Source of the DNA: Inia geoffrensis
Lineage: Eukaryota > Chordata > Mammalia > Artiodactyla > Iniidae
Assembly: GCA_036417435.1 (NCBI GenBank)
Contig: CM070903.1
Coordinates: 86,276,001 to 86,340,000, forward strand
Length of the DNA stretch: 64,000 nt
Reading direction: 5' to 3'
Part shown: positions 45,353 through 55,970 of the stretch, piece after piece
Layout: every line of letters begins with the position of its first letter
Numbering within the stretch: position 1 is the first letter of the stretch
Notes under the pieces: generated by a model
Seen by the model: the letters and a program-made list of their open reading frames with translations, nothing else
The model's database searches: none
Told to the model about the DNA's origin: nothing
Program-made: the position numbers and the translations under genes

Positions 45353-45648
45353 TTTTTTTTTTTTTGAATGTGGGTTTTTTAATTGTGGTAAAATATGCAT
45401 AACATAAATTTACCATTTTAACTATTTTTAAGCGTATAATTCAGTAGCACTGAGAACATTCACATTGTTGTGCAACCATTGCCACCATCTTCCCCAACTG
45501 CAATGCCATACCCATTAAACACGAATTTCCCATACTGCCCCTGCCAGGCCCTGGCAACCACCATTCTACTTTCTGTCTTCATGAATTTGACTACTCCAGG
45601 TACCTCATAAAGTGGAATTACACATATATTTGTCCTTTGGTGACTGGC
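45353..45648 (-). mobile_element. L1 3'-UTR insertion with perfect 16-bp TSD
   Basis: The plus strand has a T tail and then the reverse of an old-type L1 3' UTR: 'aattgtggtaaaatatgcat', 'ttgttgtgcaaccattgcca', 'ccctggcaaccaccattcta', 'atgaatttgactactccagg' and 'tttgtcctttggtgactgg'. TSD 'tagcttgcctagtttt' is identical at 45337-45352 and 45649-45664. The TSD proves a discrete 5'-truncated insertion of about 296 bp. Confidence 0.92.
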
Positions 45649-45664
45649 TAGCTTGCCTAGTTTT

Positions 45665-46099
45665 AACTGAAAACCAAATAAGTTGCACATAAGTCTTATG
45701 TGGGGAACCATCCATCAACTTTCCAAGAATAAAGGAAATAATATGTAGGAAAAGATGGCTAGAGAGTTGTAACATGAGCTGGTCCCATGGACCTACTTGG
45801 AAGCAGTGCTTTGTTACTTAACTTTACACCACTCTCATATCCTGGGCAGAAATGCATCCCAACCATCGACACGTGCATATGACAAATCTTACTACAACAA
45901 TTGACTTCGGGACACCTACTTGTGCATTATATCTCTATAGCCTAGGTCTATAAAATTAAACTTCCCCAATTTTAACCCATGTAAAAGCCAAACATACTAA
46001 GCCAGACACAAGAATCACTCATTCAGCCATGTCTTTGCCATGCCAGATGAGGCAGGCTCATGTCTGCCCTCCACTCCCTGCTGTTAATTCATCCCTTGG
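45665..46099. other. Unique sequence
   Basis: No feature recognised. Confidence 0.4.
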
Positions 46100-46925
46100 G
46101 CTGAAGGACATTCCATTTATTTATCACTCCAAAAACATATTCTGAGTCCCTACTGGTCTATGGGCACTAGAGAAAAAAAGACAAAAATAAATAAATAAAT
46201 AAATTCCTACCTCTAAGGAGCTATGGTCTATTAAGATACAGGAATTTGGGCTTCCCTGGTGGTGCAGTGGTTGAGAGTCCACTTGCCGATGCAGGGGACA
46301 CGGGTTCATGCCCCGGTCTGGGAGGATCCCACATGCAACAGAGCAGCTGGGTCCGTGAGCCATGGCCGCTGAGCCTGCAAGTCCGGAGCCTGTGCTCCGC
46401 AACGGGAGAGGCCACAACAGTGAGAGGCCCGCATACTGCAAAAAAAAAAAAAAAAAGATACAGGAATTTAAAACAACAACAACAAAAAACTTTTAAGGGC
46501 AATTGCAATATTAAGGAACTTCTGCTAGGTGGAAGCAAGCACAAATGCCTTAGGGAGTGCACAGCATGGCTGTCAGAACTGAAACGAGGTAAGATAGCAA
46601 AGGACACCCAGGGCAGGTGATGACTGAGCTAAGGCACTATGAGGTCTAGAGGGAGTGCACAAGTAGAGGGGCACCGTGAGCAAAGGCCTGGAGACGAGAA
46701 AGCATCGCCCACGTGAGAAGCCACAGAAGTGAAGAATGACTGTGATTTGAAGGGAGAAGGCTGACAGAGAAGATGCTCTCAGCATGAGCAGGGCCAGGTT
46801 GTGAAAGGCCCTGCACACGCTGCCAAACGTGTCTTTGACCCTGAAGGTGGCGAGGACACAGATATGTACTAAGCAGGAGCCTGATATGACCAACTCTGAG
46901 CTTTAGAGAGGCCTCTCTGCTAAGA
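46100..46925 (-). mobile_element. LINE-2 3' half, split by a CHR-2 SINE
   Basis: Plus-strand landmarks left of the SINE: 'tgagtccctactggtctatg', 'ctctaaggagctatggtcta'. Right of it: 'gagggagtgcacaagtagag', 'tgagcaaaggcctggagacg', 'gcagggccaggttgtgaaag', 'agcaggagcctgatatgacc' and 'agaggcctctctgctaagag'. Together they are the reverse complement of about 600 bp of L2 3' sequence. Confidence 0.78.
46248..46454 (+). mobile_element. CHR-2-type SINE
   Basis: Full CHR-2-type structure with head 'gggcttccctggtggtgcag', B box 'gggttcatgcccc' and A tail. Perfect 15-bp TSD 'aagatacaggaattt' at 46233-46247 and 46455-46469. The 124-128-codon frames on both strands are SINE shadows. Confidence 0.96.
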
Positions 46926-47285
46926 GAGTAGAAGTAGCTAAAATTAATGAATAGGTGACATTTGACTATTTCCCTCTGGTGTCTCCCTTTTCACAGTCCT
47001 TTACTTGCCATCTCCTCCCTGACTCCTTCCACAGCAAGACGGCTCAGGGGGTTAAGCATTCATGATAGAGTGCAAAGGACTGATAAGACTTAATTGGTTG
47101 GTGTTTTGATAACAGCCAAAATCTTAAGCAAAGGAATGCATCCGGATGTAGAATTTGGAAAAATCAAATTAAATTTGTGGGATACATATCTGAGTGGGAG
47201 ACACCCCATTGGAATTTCCCAAATCACACTAAATGACACCCACCATTGCTCTTATTGGTACAAAATCAAACACCCACACACTTGC
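46926..47285. other. Unique sequence
   Basis: No feature recognised. Confidence 0.4.
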
Positions 47286-47289
47286 AGAA

Positions 47290-47665
47290 TCACTTATAGG
47301 TAAGATTATTCATTGCAGCAATATTTATAATACCATAGATTGAAAACAACCTAAATATTTATCAATGTGGGACTGTTTAAATAAATGATGGCACATTATA
47401 AAATGAAATACCATGAAGCTATAAAAAAAAAAAGGCTAGGAAAACTCATGATATGCTGAGTTAAAAAAGATACAGTATTAAGTGGAAAATGCAGAACAGG
47501 GAGTGTACTGCACTACCATTTCTCCACAAAAGATGTTGGGAATCAGGGAAAGGGAAGTATATATGTGTTTATTTGTGTGTGCGTAAAAGAACTCTGGAGA
47601 GAGACACAAGAGAACAATAATATTTGGCTGCCAATGGGAAGGGGAAACGGGTGGGCGGGGCAAGC
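47290..47665 (+). mobile_element. Old L1M 3' end
   Basis: 'tcattgcagcaatatttata', 'gaaaacaacctaaatattta', 'atgaaataccatgaagctat', 'agaactctggagagagacac' and 'tggctgccaatgggaagggg' follow the end of ORF2 and 3' part of old L1 elements. Heavily decayed. Confidence 0.82.
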
Positions 47666-47949
47666 AGGCTTCACTCTACGTAAATGTAGTCCCTGTCCTT
47701 GACTAGCTCACAGCCAACGCAGACAAACACCCATACAACGGGCAAGAGTTCACTGGAACAATCTTGTAAGTTACAGCACAAAGGCAAGGAAGGGGTTAAA
47801 CAAAGACTCGGTCGTGGGCCAGAGAAGATAGATCTGAGAGAGATTCTAGTCCTCCTACTTCAGCCCGGATTTCTGTGGAACCAATGGCTCATCAGGCCCC
47901 TGTTCCGCAGGCAGGTGTAGTTAGATCATGATTAAGCAGCCAGGGGGCT

Positions 47950-48056
47950 CTTCCCCTTGCTTTACAGATGTGGCAGCTGAGGAACTGAGGTGCAGCAAGG
48001 AGCAGGGACTTGCCTCAAGCCACGTGGGTGGGTGGCAGTGCCCCAAGTCTGAACCC
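47950..48056 (-). repeat. MIR fragment
   Basis: 'gctttacagatgtggcagct', 'gaggaactgaggtgcagcaa' and 'ttgcctcaagccacgtgggt' match the reverse MIR core. Confidence 0.78.
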
Positions 48057-48910
48057 ACCACAGCGTCCCTTCTGCTCGCACAGACCCAGTGACCTCAGCA
48101 GTGCTCTGGACTGGCTGTGCCCCGGTGGCTGTGGAGACTCCATGGGCCAATCCTGTCTGGAGGCCCTGAGCAACCTGTGCACCCACGAACGATTCAGACG
48201 CCGCCGCCCCCACCGTCGGCTGAGGCCGACTTCTGAGGAGGGGTGCTCAGCAGTCACCTGGTTCACTTGGTCCTTGCCACCGTGTCGGACCAGGAGCCCC
48301 ATCTTGGAACTTTCAGTTTGGTTCTTGTGCATACCAGCCCCTCTGTGGAGTGAACCAACGGAAATCTCAACATTAAGTTATTCCTCTTGCTCTAAAGGAA
48401 ACAAAAGAAAGTGCTTCAGCCTTTAATTTCTCTCCAGCAATCGAGCAATTTGTTCTCATTTGCAAATCCCCACACCGCTGACTGCAGCAGGGGAGCCCGA
48501 CCTTCAGTACCCTTGCGGCTTTAGAAACGGACCTGGGGCTTAGCCTGAGGCAGCTAAACTCCTCAGGGATTTCAGAGCCCTGGCTTGCTCTCGCTTCTTC
48601 AGTTTCTCCCCGGAGCTGCTCTTCCTGTCCAGGACCTTTCGTTTGCTCCCTCAACTCTGCACACTTAGCCGCGGAGCTCCCCTCTGCCCTCCTCATCAGC
48701 CTCTTTATTCTTCCTGCTCCTTCCTCTGCACTTTACAGTCTGCACTCTGCAGCCCGGTCCTAAAAATAGCTCCCCCTTGATCCTGCCTGCTCTTTCATCT
48801 GTGGTGCTATGCCTTTTTCCCTTTCACGTCTAGGTGCCTTTGGAATACGAGAGAAAAAAAAAAAATCGCACCTCAGCAAATTTAATAATAAAATAGGAAT
48901 AATGTAAATA
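48057..48910. other. GC-rich unique segment with CpG cluster
   Basis: The most GC-rich non-SINE stretch in the window. Frames of 105-138 codons exist on both strands (48010-48426 plus, 48015-48332 minus, 48373-48696 minus), but none has recognisable domains. 48187-48229 holds eight CpG dinucleotides. A promoter or exon cannot be shown from sequence alone. Confidence 0.4.
48215..48230. other. 6-bp stem hairpin in CpG cluster
   Basis: 'gtcggc', four-base loop, 'gccgac': a perfect GC-rich inverted repeat at the 3' side of the CpG cluster. Confidence 0.8.
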
Positions 48911-48911
48911 A

Positions 48912-48998
48912 CACAAGTGGCAAATACTTATTGAGCACTTACTTTGTACCTGGGACCAACCTAAACACCTAGCATGCGTGACTTCAGAATAAACACCT
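48912..48998 (-). repeat. MIR fragment
   Basis: 'acttattgagcacttacttt' and 'gtacctgggaccaacctaaa' match the 3' end of a reverse MIR or L2. Confidence 0.7.
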
Positions 48999-49176
48999 TT
49001 TCGGTTTTGCAAGCTATTTTTGTCTCAAATAATAAATGGTCTGTGGAAACATAGATTATGATTGGTTTCATCACAGTCCAACCTCTAAGATGACAATAAT
49101 CAACTATGTTACCGCATGGTTGCCTTCAAGGAGCCTTTAACTGTGTGATAGCCACACTCAAGAACCAACTCTCTGG

Positions 49177-49535
49177 GGCTTCCCTGGTGGCGCAGTGGTT
49201 AAGAATCTGCCTGCCAATGCAAGGGACACGGGTTCGAGCCCTGGCCTGGAGAGATCCCACATGCCGTGGAGCAACTAAGCCCGTGCACCACAACCACTGA
49301 GCCTGCTCTCTAGAGCCCGCGAGCCACAACTACTGAGCCCATGTGCCACAACTACTGAAGCCTGCGCTCCTAGAGCCCGTGCTCCACAAGAGAAGCCACC
49401 GCAATGAGAAGTCCACGCACTGCAATGAAGAGTAGCCCCCGCTCACCGCAACTAGAGAAAGCGTGCCCACAGCAATGACGAACCAACACAGCCAAAAATT
49501 TAAAAAATAAATAAATTAATTAAAAAAAAAAAAAA
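49177..49535 (+). mobile_element. CHR-1-like SINE, long form
   Basis: Head 'ggcttccctggtggcgcagt', B box 'gggttcgagccctgg', repeated 'ccacaactactgagcc' motifs, 'agaagccaccgcaatgagaa', and an A/T-rich tail (49496-49535). Perfect 17-bp TSD 'aagaaccaactctctgg' at 49160-49176 and 49536-49552. At about 360 bp it is the longest CHR copy here, through extra internal repeats of the 'cacaactactga' unit. Confidence 0.96.
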
Positions 49536-49552
49536 AAGAACCAACTCTCTGG

Positions 49553-49852
49553 CTATATGATGCTTGCACTGTAGCCAGAAATGAGCGGATGGACGGCCAT
49601 CTCCCCTCCCACCTCAGGGTGCCATGGAACAATACTGTCTCAGTGTTTTATCCTTATGCTACCAAACTCAAATTTCAACATCTCTCACCACAACCAAATC
49701 CCTCCTGCTTGAAATGCTACCTTAATTTGAAGCTATACAACATGACAACCCAACAGCCACAGGGTTAAAATTTGTAAGAGAAATATATGTGAAAGTGAGC
49801 TCTGAAAAATCTCTCACTTTTACTTACAAAGTTCTTATCAAATTTAACTGTT
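49553..49852. other. Unique sequence
   Basis: No feature recognised. Confidence 0.4.
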
Positions 49853-49863
49853 TGGGATGGGCA

Positions 49864-49993
49864 CTTTTTTTTTTTTTTCCTTTGGCCACACCACACAGCT
49901 TGTGGGATCTTAGTTCCCCAACCAGGGATTGATCCCCTGGGCATCACCAGTGAGAACGAGGAGTCCTAACCACTGGACTGCCAGGGAATTCCC
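49864..49993 (-). mobile_element. Short CHR-family SINE
   Basis: The minus strand gives 'gggaattccctggcagtcca', a tRNA-like head with a degenerate B box and a short body ending 'ggccaaaggaaaaaaa'. TSD 'tgggatgg(g/a)ca' at 49853-49863 and 49994-50004. Same short type as the copy at 21044. Confidence 0.9.
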
Positions 49994-50004
49994 TGGGATG
50001 GACA

Positions 50005-50439
50005 TCTTCATTATAAGGAAATTCCACTAGAACTAAAGATCTAAACAACTCATGGATCTTGTGATACTATATATTCTATGCACCTCATAGTCACTTTCTT
50101 TAAATGGCTAAGTTGCTGAATACTTATCTGAGTCATTCAATTAGTATAGCAACTGAAGCTGGTCTCCCTTCCTCAAATCTTTCTCCCCTTTAATCAATCT
50201 CCCTTCCACATGCTGCAATAGTGGTAGTTCTAATAAAAATATTTGAGTAGAATTATTAAAGATATATCATCACTTTATTTTGCACACTGATATATCCCAA
50301 GACTAATAAGTGTTCAATAAGTATGTTATTAACAAATAAATTAGTTAATGATCAAGAAAAGCATATTAAAAAAGGAAGCTGATTGTTGCCTATAAATCTA
50401 CATTTTTTTGCTTTGGGGTGTTTGTTTGTTTTAATAATT
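50005..50439. other. Unique AT-rich sequence
   Basis: No feature recognised. Confidence 0.4.
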
Positions 50440-50835
50440 CTTCCCAAGTGCTGACAGGAATGTGATAAATTAAGCATCCTCATATGCTTGACAAAAGAGA
50501 ATTTGACAACATAGTTTTTTAAAGACACTTCATATCCTTTCACTTCTAGGAATTAATTCTAAGAAAATAGCCTACATAAGAACAGGAAAAAAAAAGTCAT
50601 ATAGAAAATGTTTCCAAAATTTGAAAATACTTAAAGTTCAGCAACAATAAAATGTAAAGTTAATGGTGGTACATCCACTCGATGAAATAGTATGTAGTTA
50701 TCAAAAATGATTATTAAATTTACATAATAGCATAATAAGTGGGAAAAGTAACAAAACATGCACTATGATAATATCTATGTAAAATATGCAGAGACTCATG
50801 CAGAAAATGTTAATAAGGGGAACTAGATTTAAATT
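50440..50835 (+). mobile_element. Old L1M 3' end
   Basis: 'cttctaggaattaattctaa', 'aagttaatggtggtacatcc', 'actcgatgaaatagtatgta', 'gttatcaaaaatgattatta' and 'aatatgcagagactcatgca' match the decayed 3' part of an old L1. Confidence 0.75.
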
Positions 50836-50859
50836 GTCTGCCCAGTTCATAAATTGGGT

Positions 50860-51012
50860 AAATTTAGGTGCATTAATCTTTATTGTCCAATTTCCTCACA
50901 TTAACCATAATGTGATGATAATAATAATAAAATCACTGATTTCTTAGGAGTGTAGTAGGGGGGGAAATGAGTGCTGTGACTTAAGAGGATATAAGCACTC
51001 AGCAGACATGCT
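50860..51012 (+). repeat. Possible MIR remnant
   Basis: 'ttaatctttattgtccaatt', 'tcctcacattaaccataatg' and 'gaggatataagcactcagca' have forward MIR order but low identity. The G run at 50949-50955 is nearby. Confidence 0.5.
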
Positions 51013-51275
51013 GACTGTAGTGTAACTATGAGGGTGACTGAACTACAGAGTGTTGTCTTCATATCCTAAATCCTCAGTGATGAGCTAATAGCACGCACGT
51101 CATGATGTGTTCTGCTCATCTTTCTCCCCCTCCTCTGGGAGCAATGCCTGCGTGTGGATCACTTCCGCCCGTGGTGCTCCTGTTCTCTTCCTCCTGGGAC
51201 TCCCTGTAGTGCTTCCTGCTGGATACTGTTGCTTGACACTGCATTCATGCTGCCTAGAGTTCATTATTGCCTTTT

Positions 51276-51483
51276 TTGTTTTGTTTTGTTTGTGGTACGC
51301 GGGCCTCTCACTGCTGTGGCTCCTCCCACTGCGGAGCACAGGCTCCGGACGCGCAGGCTCAGCGGCCATGGCTCACGGGCCCAGCCACTCTGCGGCATGT
51401 GGGATCTTCCCGGACCGGGGCAAGAACCCGCGTCCCCTGCATCGGCAGGCGGACTCTCAAGCACTGAGCCACCAGGGAAGCCC
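51276..51483 (-). mobile_element. CHR-2-type SINE
   Basis: The minus strand has the complete CHR-2-type head, body and a (CAAAA)n-like tail. Perfect 14-bp TSD 'cattattgcctttt' at 51262-51275 and 51484-51497. Frames of 121-174 codons through it (51107-51631) are readthrough shadows. Confidence 0.96.
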
Positions 51484-51497
51484 CATTATTGCCTTTT

Positions 51498-52979
51498 ATA
51501 TGTACGTATTGATCGCTGAACCCGCCTACATGGCTCTCAGGAAGGGGGCATTTGGTGTCCCTCTTCATGGGCCCTTTAGCACGCAACCAAATGCACCACC
51601 ACAAGTTATTCTGATTTTTAAAATACATTAATTTGGCAATCATACAGAGAAGAAGTCTATAGAGAAGTTTGAGTGTTAAATAAATTGTATATTCACTTTT
51701 TAAAAAAAGTATATGGATTGTACATAATTCAGTCAACCTTAGCTCTTCTTGTCCATTTCTTCCTCTTAAGCATATTTTCTTTCCATAGTCATACATACGC
51801 TAAAGAAACAAATAAATCCTGTTTTCCTTGGTTTGTATTTCACATCGACTGAGTTTTACTACTCAGCAGAGCCTGCAGACTAACTAATTCTGTATCTTTC
51901 CTGTACAGAAATAAATGTAATAATCGAGGTCAGCGGTAATTCATTCCTAGGGGGGAAAAAAAAAAAGATGTACCAAGTGGAAAGCCAGAGGATAGGCCAT
52001 ATATGACTTTACAAAAGAATGCTTTGGAAGGCAGGAGTCCTCTCAAATTCAACTCGAATGACGCTCCCAATCCAAAGGTAAATGGTTCCACTCAAAGTTT
52101 TTTATGCCCATTATTTCCCTAGAGCAGGACACCTGAAAGCAAATACCTTTAATTTTGCCAGCTCCTTTTGTGTTTTTCACAATTAGCTTATCTCCAATTA
52201 TATAAACACGTCGTACATGACGACTGTCTTCGGTTATGGAGCTATTACAGGAAAATAAAGATCACTTTAACTTTGAGAGTTGATTTGAGGACAAACCAGA
52301 TTAAAGCTTATATGGATATACAAAGTAATAGACTAATGCTATTGTCTGCTTCCCTTAAATTATTTTATTAGAAGGAACATATTAATTATAATGAAAGCAA
52401 ACTTGGACTCTCTTGGTTTCTAAAGAAAATTCCTTTGTAGCATCACGGCAGGATTTCCCACCATTTTTCTCTTTCTGATGAAATTAACTCCCCATGGTTG
52501 GTCAGCAGGATAATCTAATATTAGCCAATCAGCTTGGGAGCTGCCGTTGACCTCACAAAGGGATAGCAAATTATCTGCAGTCATAGCAACCACCCGCTCA
52601 GCTCTGATCATCTCTGGACCCTTCTGCCTAATGACAGACACCGGCTTGCTTCTTAGATGATTAATCTTTTCCCCTGTGAACCTCCTTGAATACATTAGCC
52701 AAACAAGTCTGATAAATTTGTTTATCCCAAGACAATCATTAGAAAATTACCTGCAAAAGTAATTCTCACTAGAGCAGTTTGTGAATGGAAAGCCATATGG
52801 CAGATGAGAACAGAAATAAGCAATAAAATCTCTTGCTGTATGAGGCAACAGGTCAGGAAAGTTTTCCCCTTTAAACTTTATCATTTTACATTAGATCACA
52901 ATAGCACAGCAGCCTAAAGCCCATTTCACAAGAGCAGAAAAATTTTTATCCTGTCACTAGTTATTCCTCCTACCAGCTC
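51498..52979. other. Long stretch without recognisable repeats
   Basis: About 1.5 kb with no dispersed repeat or gene that I can name. The absence of repeats in an otherwise dense neighbourhood is noted under findings. Confidence 0.4.
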
Positions 52980-53285
52980 TGCATACCTACTGTGTGTTAG
53001 GTTCTAGGGACACACCACTGAATACGAGCTATCTATGCCTTTCACAATCTCACAGTCCAGTGGGAGGAGAGAGATGTGTAAATAGATAATTACAGCACAC
53101 CATAAAGGCCACGAGAGAGACAATTCAGAGAGCTCTGAGAGCACTGGAAGGAAGTGGATAACTGTCTATTTTCCAGAATCAACAAAGAATGTCACTGCAA
53201 TGACATTCCGATTAGGCAAAAAAATGGATGAGCAGGACTTTTCCAACATAGGAGAATATTCTAGGCAAAAAGAATAGCATTGGAA
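52980..53285 (-). mobile_element. LINE-2 3' fragment
   Basis: Plus-strand order 'gcatacctactgtgtgttag', 'gttctagggacacaccactg', 'acaatctcacagtccagtgg', 'gggaggagagagatgtgtaa' and 'caaaaagaatagcattggaa' is the reverse L2 3' end. Confidence 0.78.
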
Positions 53286-53306
53286 AGATGCTTATGGACG
53301 TTTGGT

Positions 53307-53483
53307 TTGGTTTTTGAATTTTATGTTATTTTTTTATACAGCAGGTTCTTATTAGTTATCCATTTTATACATATTAGTGTATATATGTCAGTCCCAATCT
53401 CCCAATTCATCCCACCACCATCGCCCCTGCCCCCGCCACTTTCCCCACTTGGTGTCCATACGTTTGTTCTCTACATCTGTGTC
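53307..53483 (-). mobile_element. Cetartiodactyl L1 3'-UTR fragment
   Basis: The plus strand gives 'ttttttatacagcaggttct', 'tattagttatccattttata', 'catattagtgtatatatgtc', 'agtcccaatctcccaattca' and 'cgtttgttctctacatctgt', the reverse of the L1 3' UTR. No clear TSD. Confidence 0.85.
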
Positions 53484-54540
53484 ATTTGTGATAGATTCCC
53501 AGGCAGCAAAATATCTGGAGCAGCTGGGTCTTGGCCACAGCTTCGTCCAGGAAATGAGACTGGAAATGTGGGTTGGGACTAGGTTGACAGTCCTTTGTAG
53601 GATGGCATGAACACATTTTCAGGACTTCAAGAAGACCAGACAATGCGGATGGACAGGAAGGGCCAACTTGGAAGCTCTTTCTCAGACTGAATCAAGAGAA
53701 TGTAATTGCTGACGTATCCTTGGTGATGCTCCTCATATATGGAAAGAATGGGAAGACAGCTTGTGTTGCAGCCACACAGCTAATACGGACCATTTCCATG
53801 TGTAGTCACTGGATCCACTACTAAAGGGTCAGTTTGATGAGTGGGAGAAAGGGTAGGGTCCCTGTGTGGTTGAGAGGTTTAAAATGAGAGAATGTATTTC
53901 AAACAGCTGATGAGAAAACAGTGTGGTCATAAATGTAGGCATAGCCTACTTGACCTACAAGCTCTAATAAACCAACATTAAACAAACCTCACCAACACCA
54001 GGGGTCAGGTTCCGGAAGGCTGGACCCCCAGCCAAGGCAGTCTGAGTCCAGATGTGGACTCTAGCAGTGGTGAAACAACTGGCCCATGCCAGAGGTTCCA
54101 GAGCAGTACTCTGGTTCCATTAACATGTCTTCAGAAACACAGACTGCAAAGAAAGAGGCCACGTAGCCGAGCCCATCATTGATAACGTTCTTCAAACCCA
54201 TTCGGGAACCCCAAGCAAATGTGCTCTAGTCCTGGGCCAAGGCCCTGGGCCAGAGGATTTCTACATCTACAGGTCTGTCTGGGGATCCCAGCTCTGGTCT
54301 CCAATTCTCTCACATCTTCCAAAGAGAGTATCACCCACCACAAACTCAATCCACAAAAGCCCAGGAGAGGTGCCAATCATTAAGCTGAGCAGTTGGTATT
54401 TTCTATATTTTCCAAATTTTCAGCAGTGAGCATGTTAGGTTTTATAATATAAACATGTTTTTTAAATAAAAATTGCAAAATAAATAACCCTGAATGCTAT
54501 GTCTCTAAGATAGCAAAAGCACAGCAAGTTGGACACATAA
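53484..54540. other. Unique sequence
   Basis: No gene or named repeat recognised. 53500-53740 may be a decayed repeat of L2 type but is not assignable. Confidence 0.4.
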
Positions 54541-54544
54541 CCAT

Positions 54545-54690
54545 CACAAGTGCTTACTAAGCACCCACTCAGTACCAGGCCTGTGCCAAGCCCTCCTCAG
54601 ACCCTGAGCCATTTGTTTTCTCACAGCGACCCCATAAGAAAGGGGTTCTATGAGTTTCTCTATTTTCTTGATAAGGAAAAAAACTTGGAA
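54545..54690 (-). repeat. MIR fragment
   Basis: 'ctaagcacccactcagtacc', 'aggcctgtgccaagccctcc', 'ttctcacagcgaccccataa' fit the reverse MIR 3' half. Confidence 0.8.
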
Positions 54691-54829
54691 GTTTACGTCT
54701 TTAAGAAACTTATAAATGCAATGGTAGTTTCAGATAGCCTCTTCTTTAAAAAAAAAAAATAACACAAACCGTCAATTCAACACTTTAAAGAGAATATTGC
54801 CTGGAGGCTATTACTGCTACTACCAAAAA

Positions 54830-54968
54830 TATAAAAACGGAAATTCTACCCATTGCCCATGTTCTGAGCACTTGTGTACCAAGCTCTGGAATACAAGGAG
54901 AAGCAGGTGATCTGATGGGGGAGGCACACAAACAACTGAGTCTAAGATTGTGTGATACATGCCTTAAA
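54830..54968 (-). mobile_element. LINE-2 3' fragment
   Basis: 'ttctgagcacttgtgtacca', 'agctctggaatacaaggaga', 'gggggaggcacacaaacaac' fit the reverse L2 terminus. Confidence 0.6.
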
Positions 54969-54981
54969 GGTGGGCTATGCT

Positions 54982-55228
54982 GGGACTTCCCTGTTGGTCC
55001 AGTGGGTAAGACTCCACCCTCCCAATGCAGGAAGCCCAGGTTAGATCCCTGGTTGGGGAACTAGATCCCGCATGCCGCAGCTAAGAAGCCCTCATGCCAC
55101 AACTAAAGATCCCACATGCTGCAACAAAGATCCCACATGCTGCAACTAAGACCCGGCTCAGCCAAAATAAATAAATTAGATAGATAGCTAGATAGATAGA
55201 TAAATAAATAAATATATTTTTAAAAAGA
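54982..55228 (+). mobile_element. CHR-family SINE (CHR-1-like)
   Basis: Head 'gggacttccctgttggtcca', B box-like 'ggttagatccctgg', a body with tandem 'atcccacatgctgcaac' units and a TAAA/GATA-repeat tail. Perfect 12-bp TSD 'gtgggctatgct' at 54970-54981 and 55229-55240. The tail has grown into a small (GATA)n microsatellite at about 55179-55202. Confidence 0.94.
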
Positions 55229-55240
55229 GTGGGCTATGCT

Positions 55241-55382
55241 AAATATTCCGTATTCTGTGAAAAACCATAATGGAAAAGAATACGAAAGAGAATGTATACA
55301 TATGTATAACTGAAACGCTTTGCTGTACAGCAGAAATTAACACAACATTGTAAATCAACTATATTTCAATAAAAAACGAAAA
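55241..55382 (+). mobile_element. 5'-truncated L1 3' end
   Basis: 'aaaccataatggaaaagaat', 'tgtataactgaaacgctttg', 'ctgtacagcagaaattaaca', 'caacattgtaaatcaactat' and 'atttcaataaaaaacgaaa'. Its right flank 'gtgggccatgc' (55386-55396) repeats the same target sequence that flanks the SINE on its left. Confidence 0.9.
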
Positions 55383-55439
55383 GGAGTGGGCCATGCAAAG
55401 AGGAGGCACAAGTCAGCCCATATGCACCTTGTCTGAGCA

Positions 55440-55676
55440 AGAACCACTACAGCAACAGCTCACCTCACTGAGTACCAGGCTTCATGCTTGAGGCTTGATA
55501 AACGTACATACTTCATTTCAACCTGTGACAGTCTCAGCGTGGGGGGGGGGGGTGTTATTTTACCCTGCCATTTTACAGATGTGAAAGATGGAGGTCAGAG
55601 GTAGGGAGTTTATCCAAAGTCCCACAATTATTACATGATAGCTCTAGGATTTGAGCCCAGGTCTGTGTGATTCCAA
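55440..55676 (-). repeat. MIR SINE remnant with G13 run
   Basis: 'cactgagtaccaggcttcat', 'tgccattttacagatgtgaa', 'gatggaggtcagaggtaggg' and 'aggatttgagcccaggtctg' are a reverse MIR. A run of about 13 G at 55540-55552 interrupts it. Confidence 0.85.
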
Positions 55677-55899
55677 AGTTTGACTACTTTTCGCTGCATT
55701 GTAAATCACAAAAAATACACTGTATGCCCATTTCACAGGTTTCAGTTCTTTACTACGACAGTACAAGCAACGTGAATTCAGAAACAAATTCCCACGTCCA
55801 CACAGTGAAGGGTTCTTCCCTAAATTTGTTTCACTTATTCCCCACCTTCTTTGTTTTCTTCATTCTCCCAACATAAGCAGTATTTTCCAGGACCAGGGC

Positions 55900-55970
55900 A
55901 CTAACACCGTACTGTGAAGCAATTATACTCCAATAGAGATCTATTTAAAAAATAAAATAAAAAATAATGC
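55900..55970 (+). mobile_element. Very short L1 3' end
   Basis: 'actaacaccgtactgtgaag', 'caattatactccaatagaga' and an A-rich tail: the last 50-60 bp of an L1. TSD not resolved. Confidence 0.8.

Noticed and set aside
48010..48426. 138-codon plus-strand frame in GC-rich DNA
   Set aside because: Overlapped by a 105-codon antisense frame, begins in a MIR, and contains no recognisable domain. High GC lowers stop frequency.
51107..51631. 174-codon plus-strand open frame
   Set aside because: The middle third is reverse CHR-2 SINE translated in one frame; the flanks have no domain.
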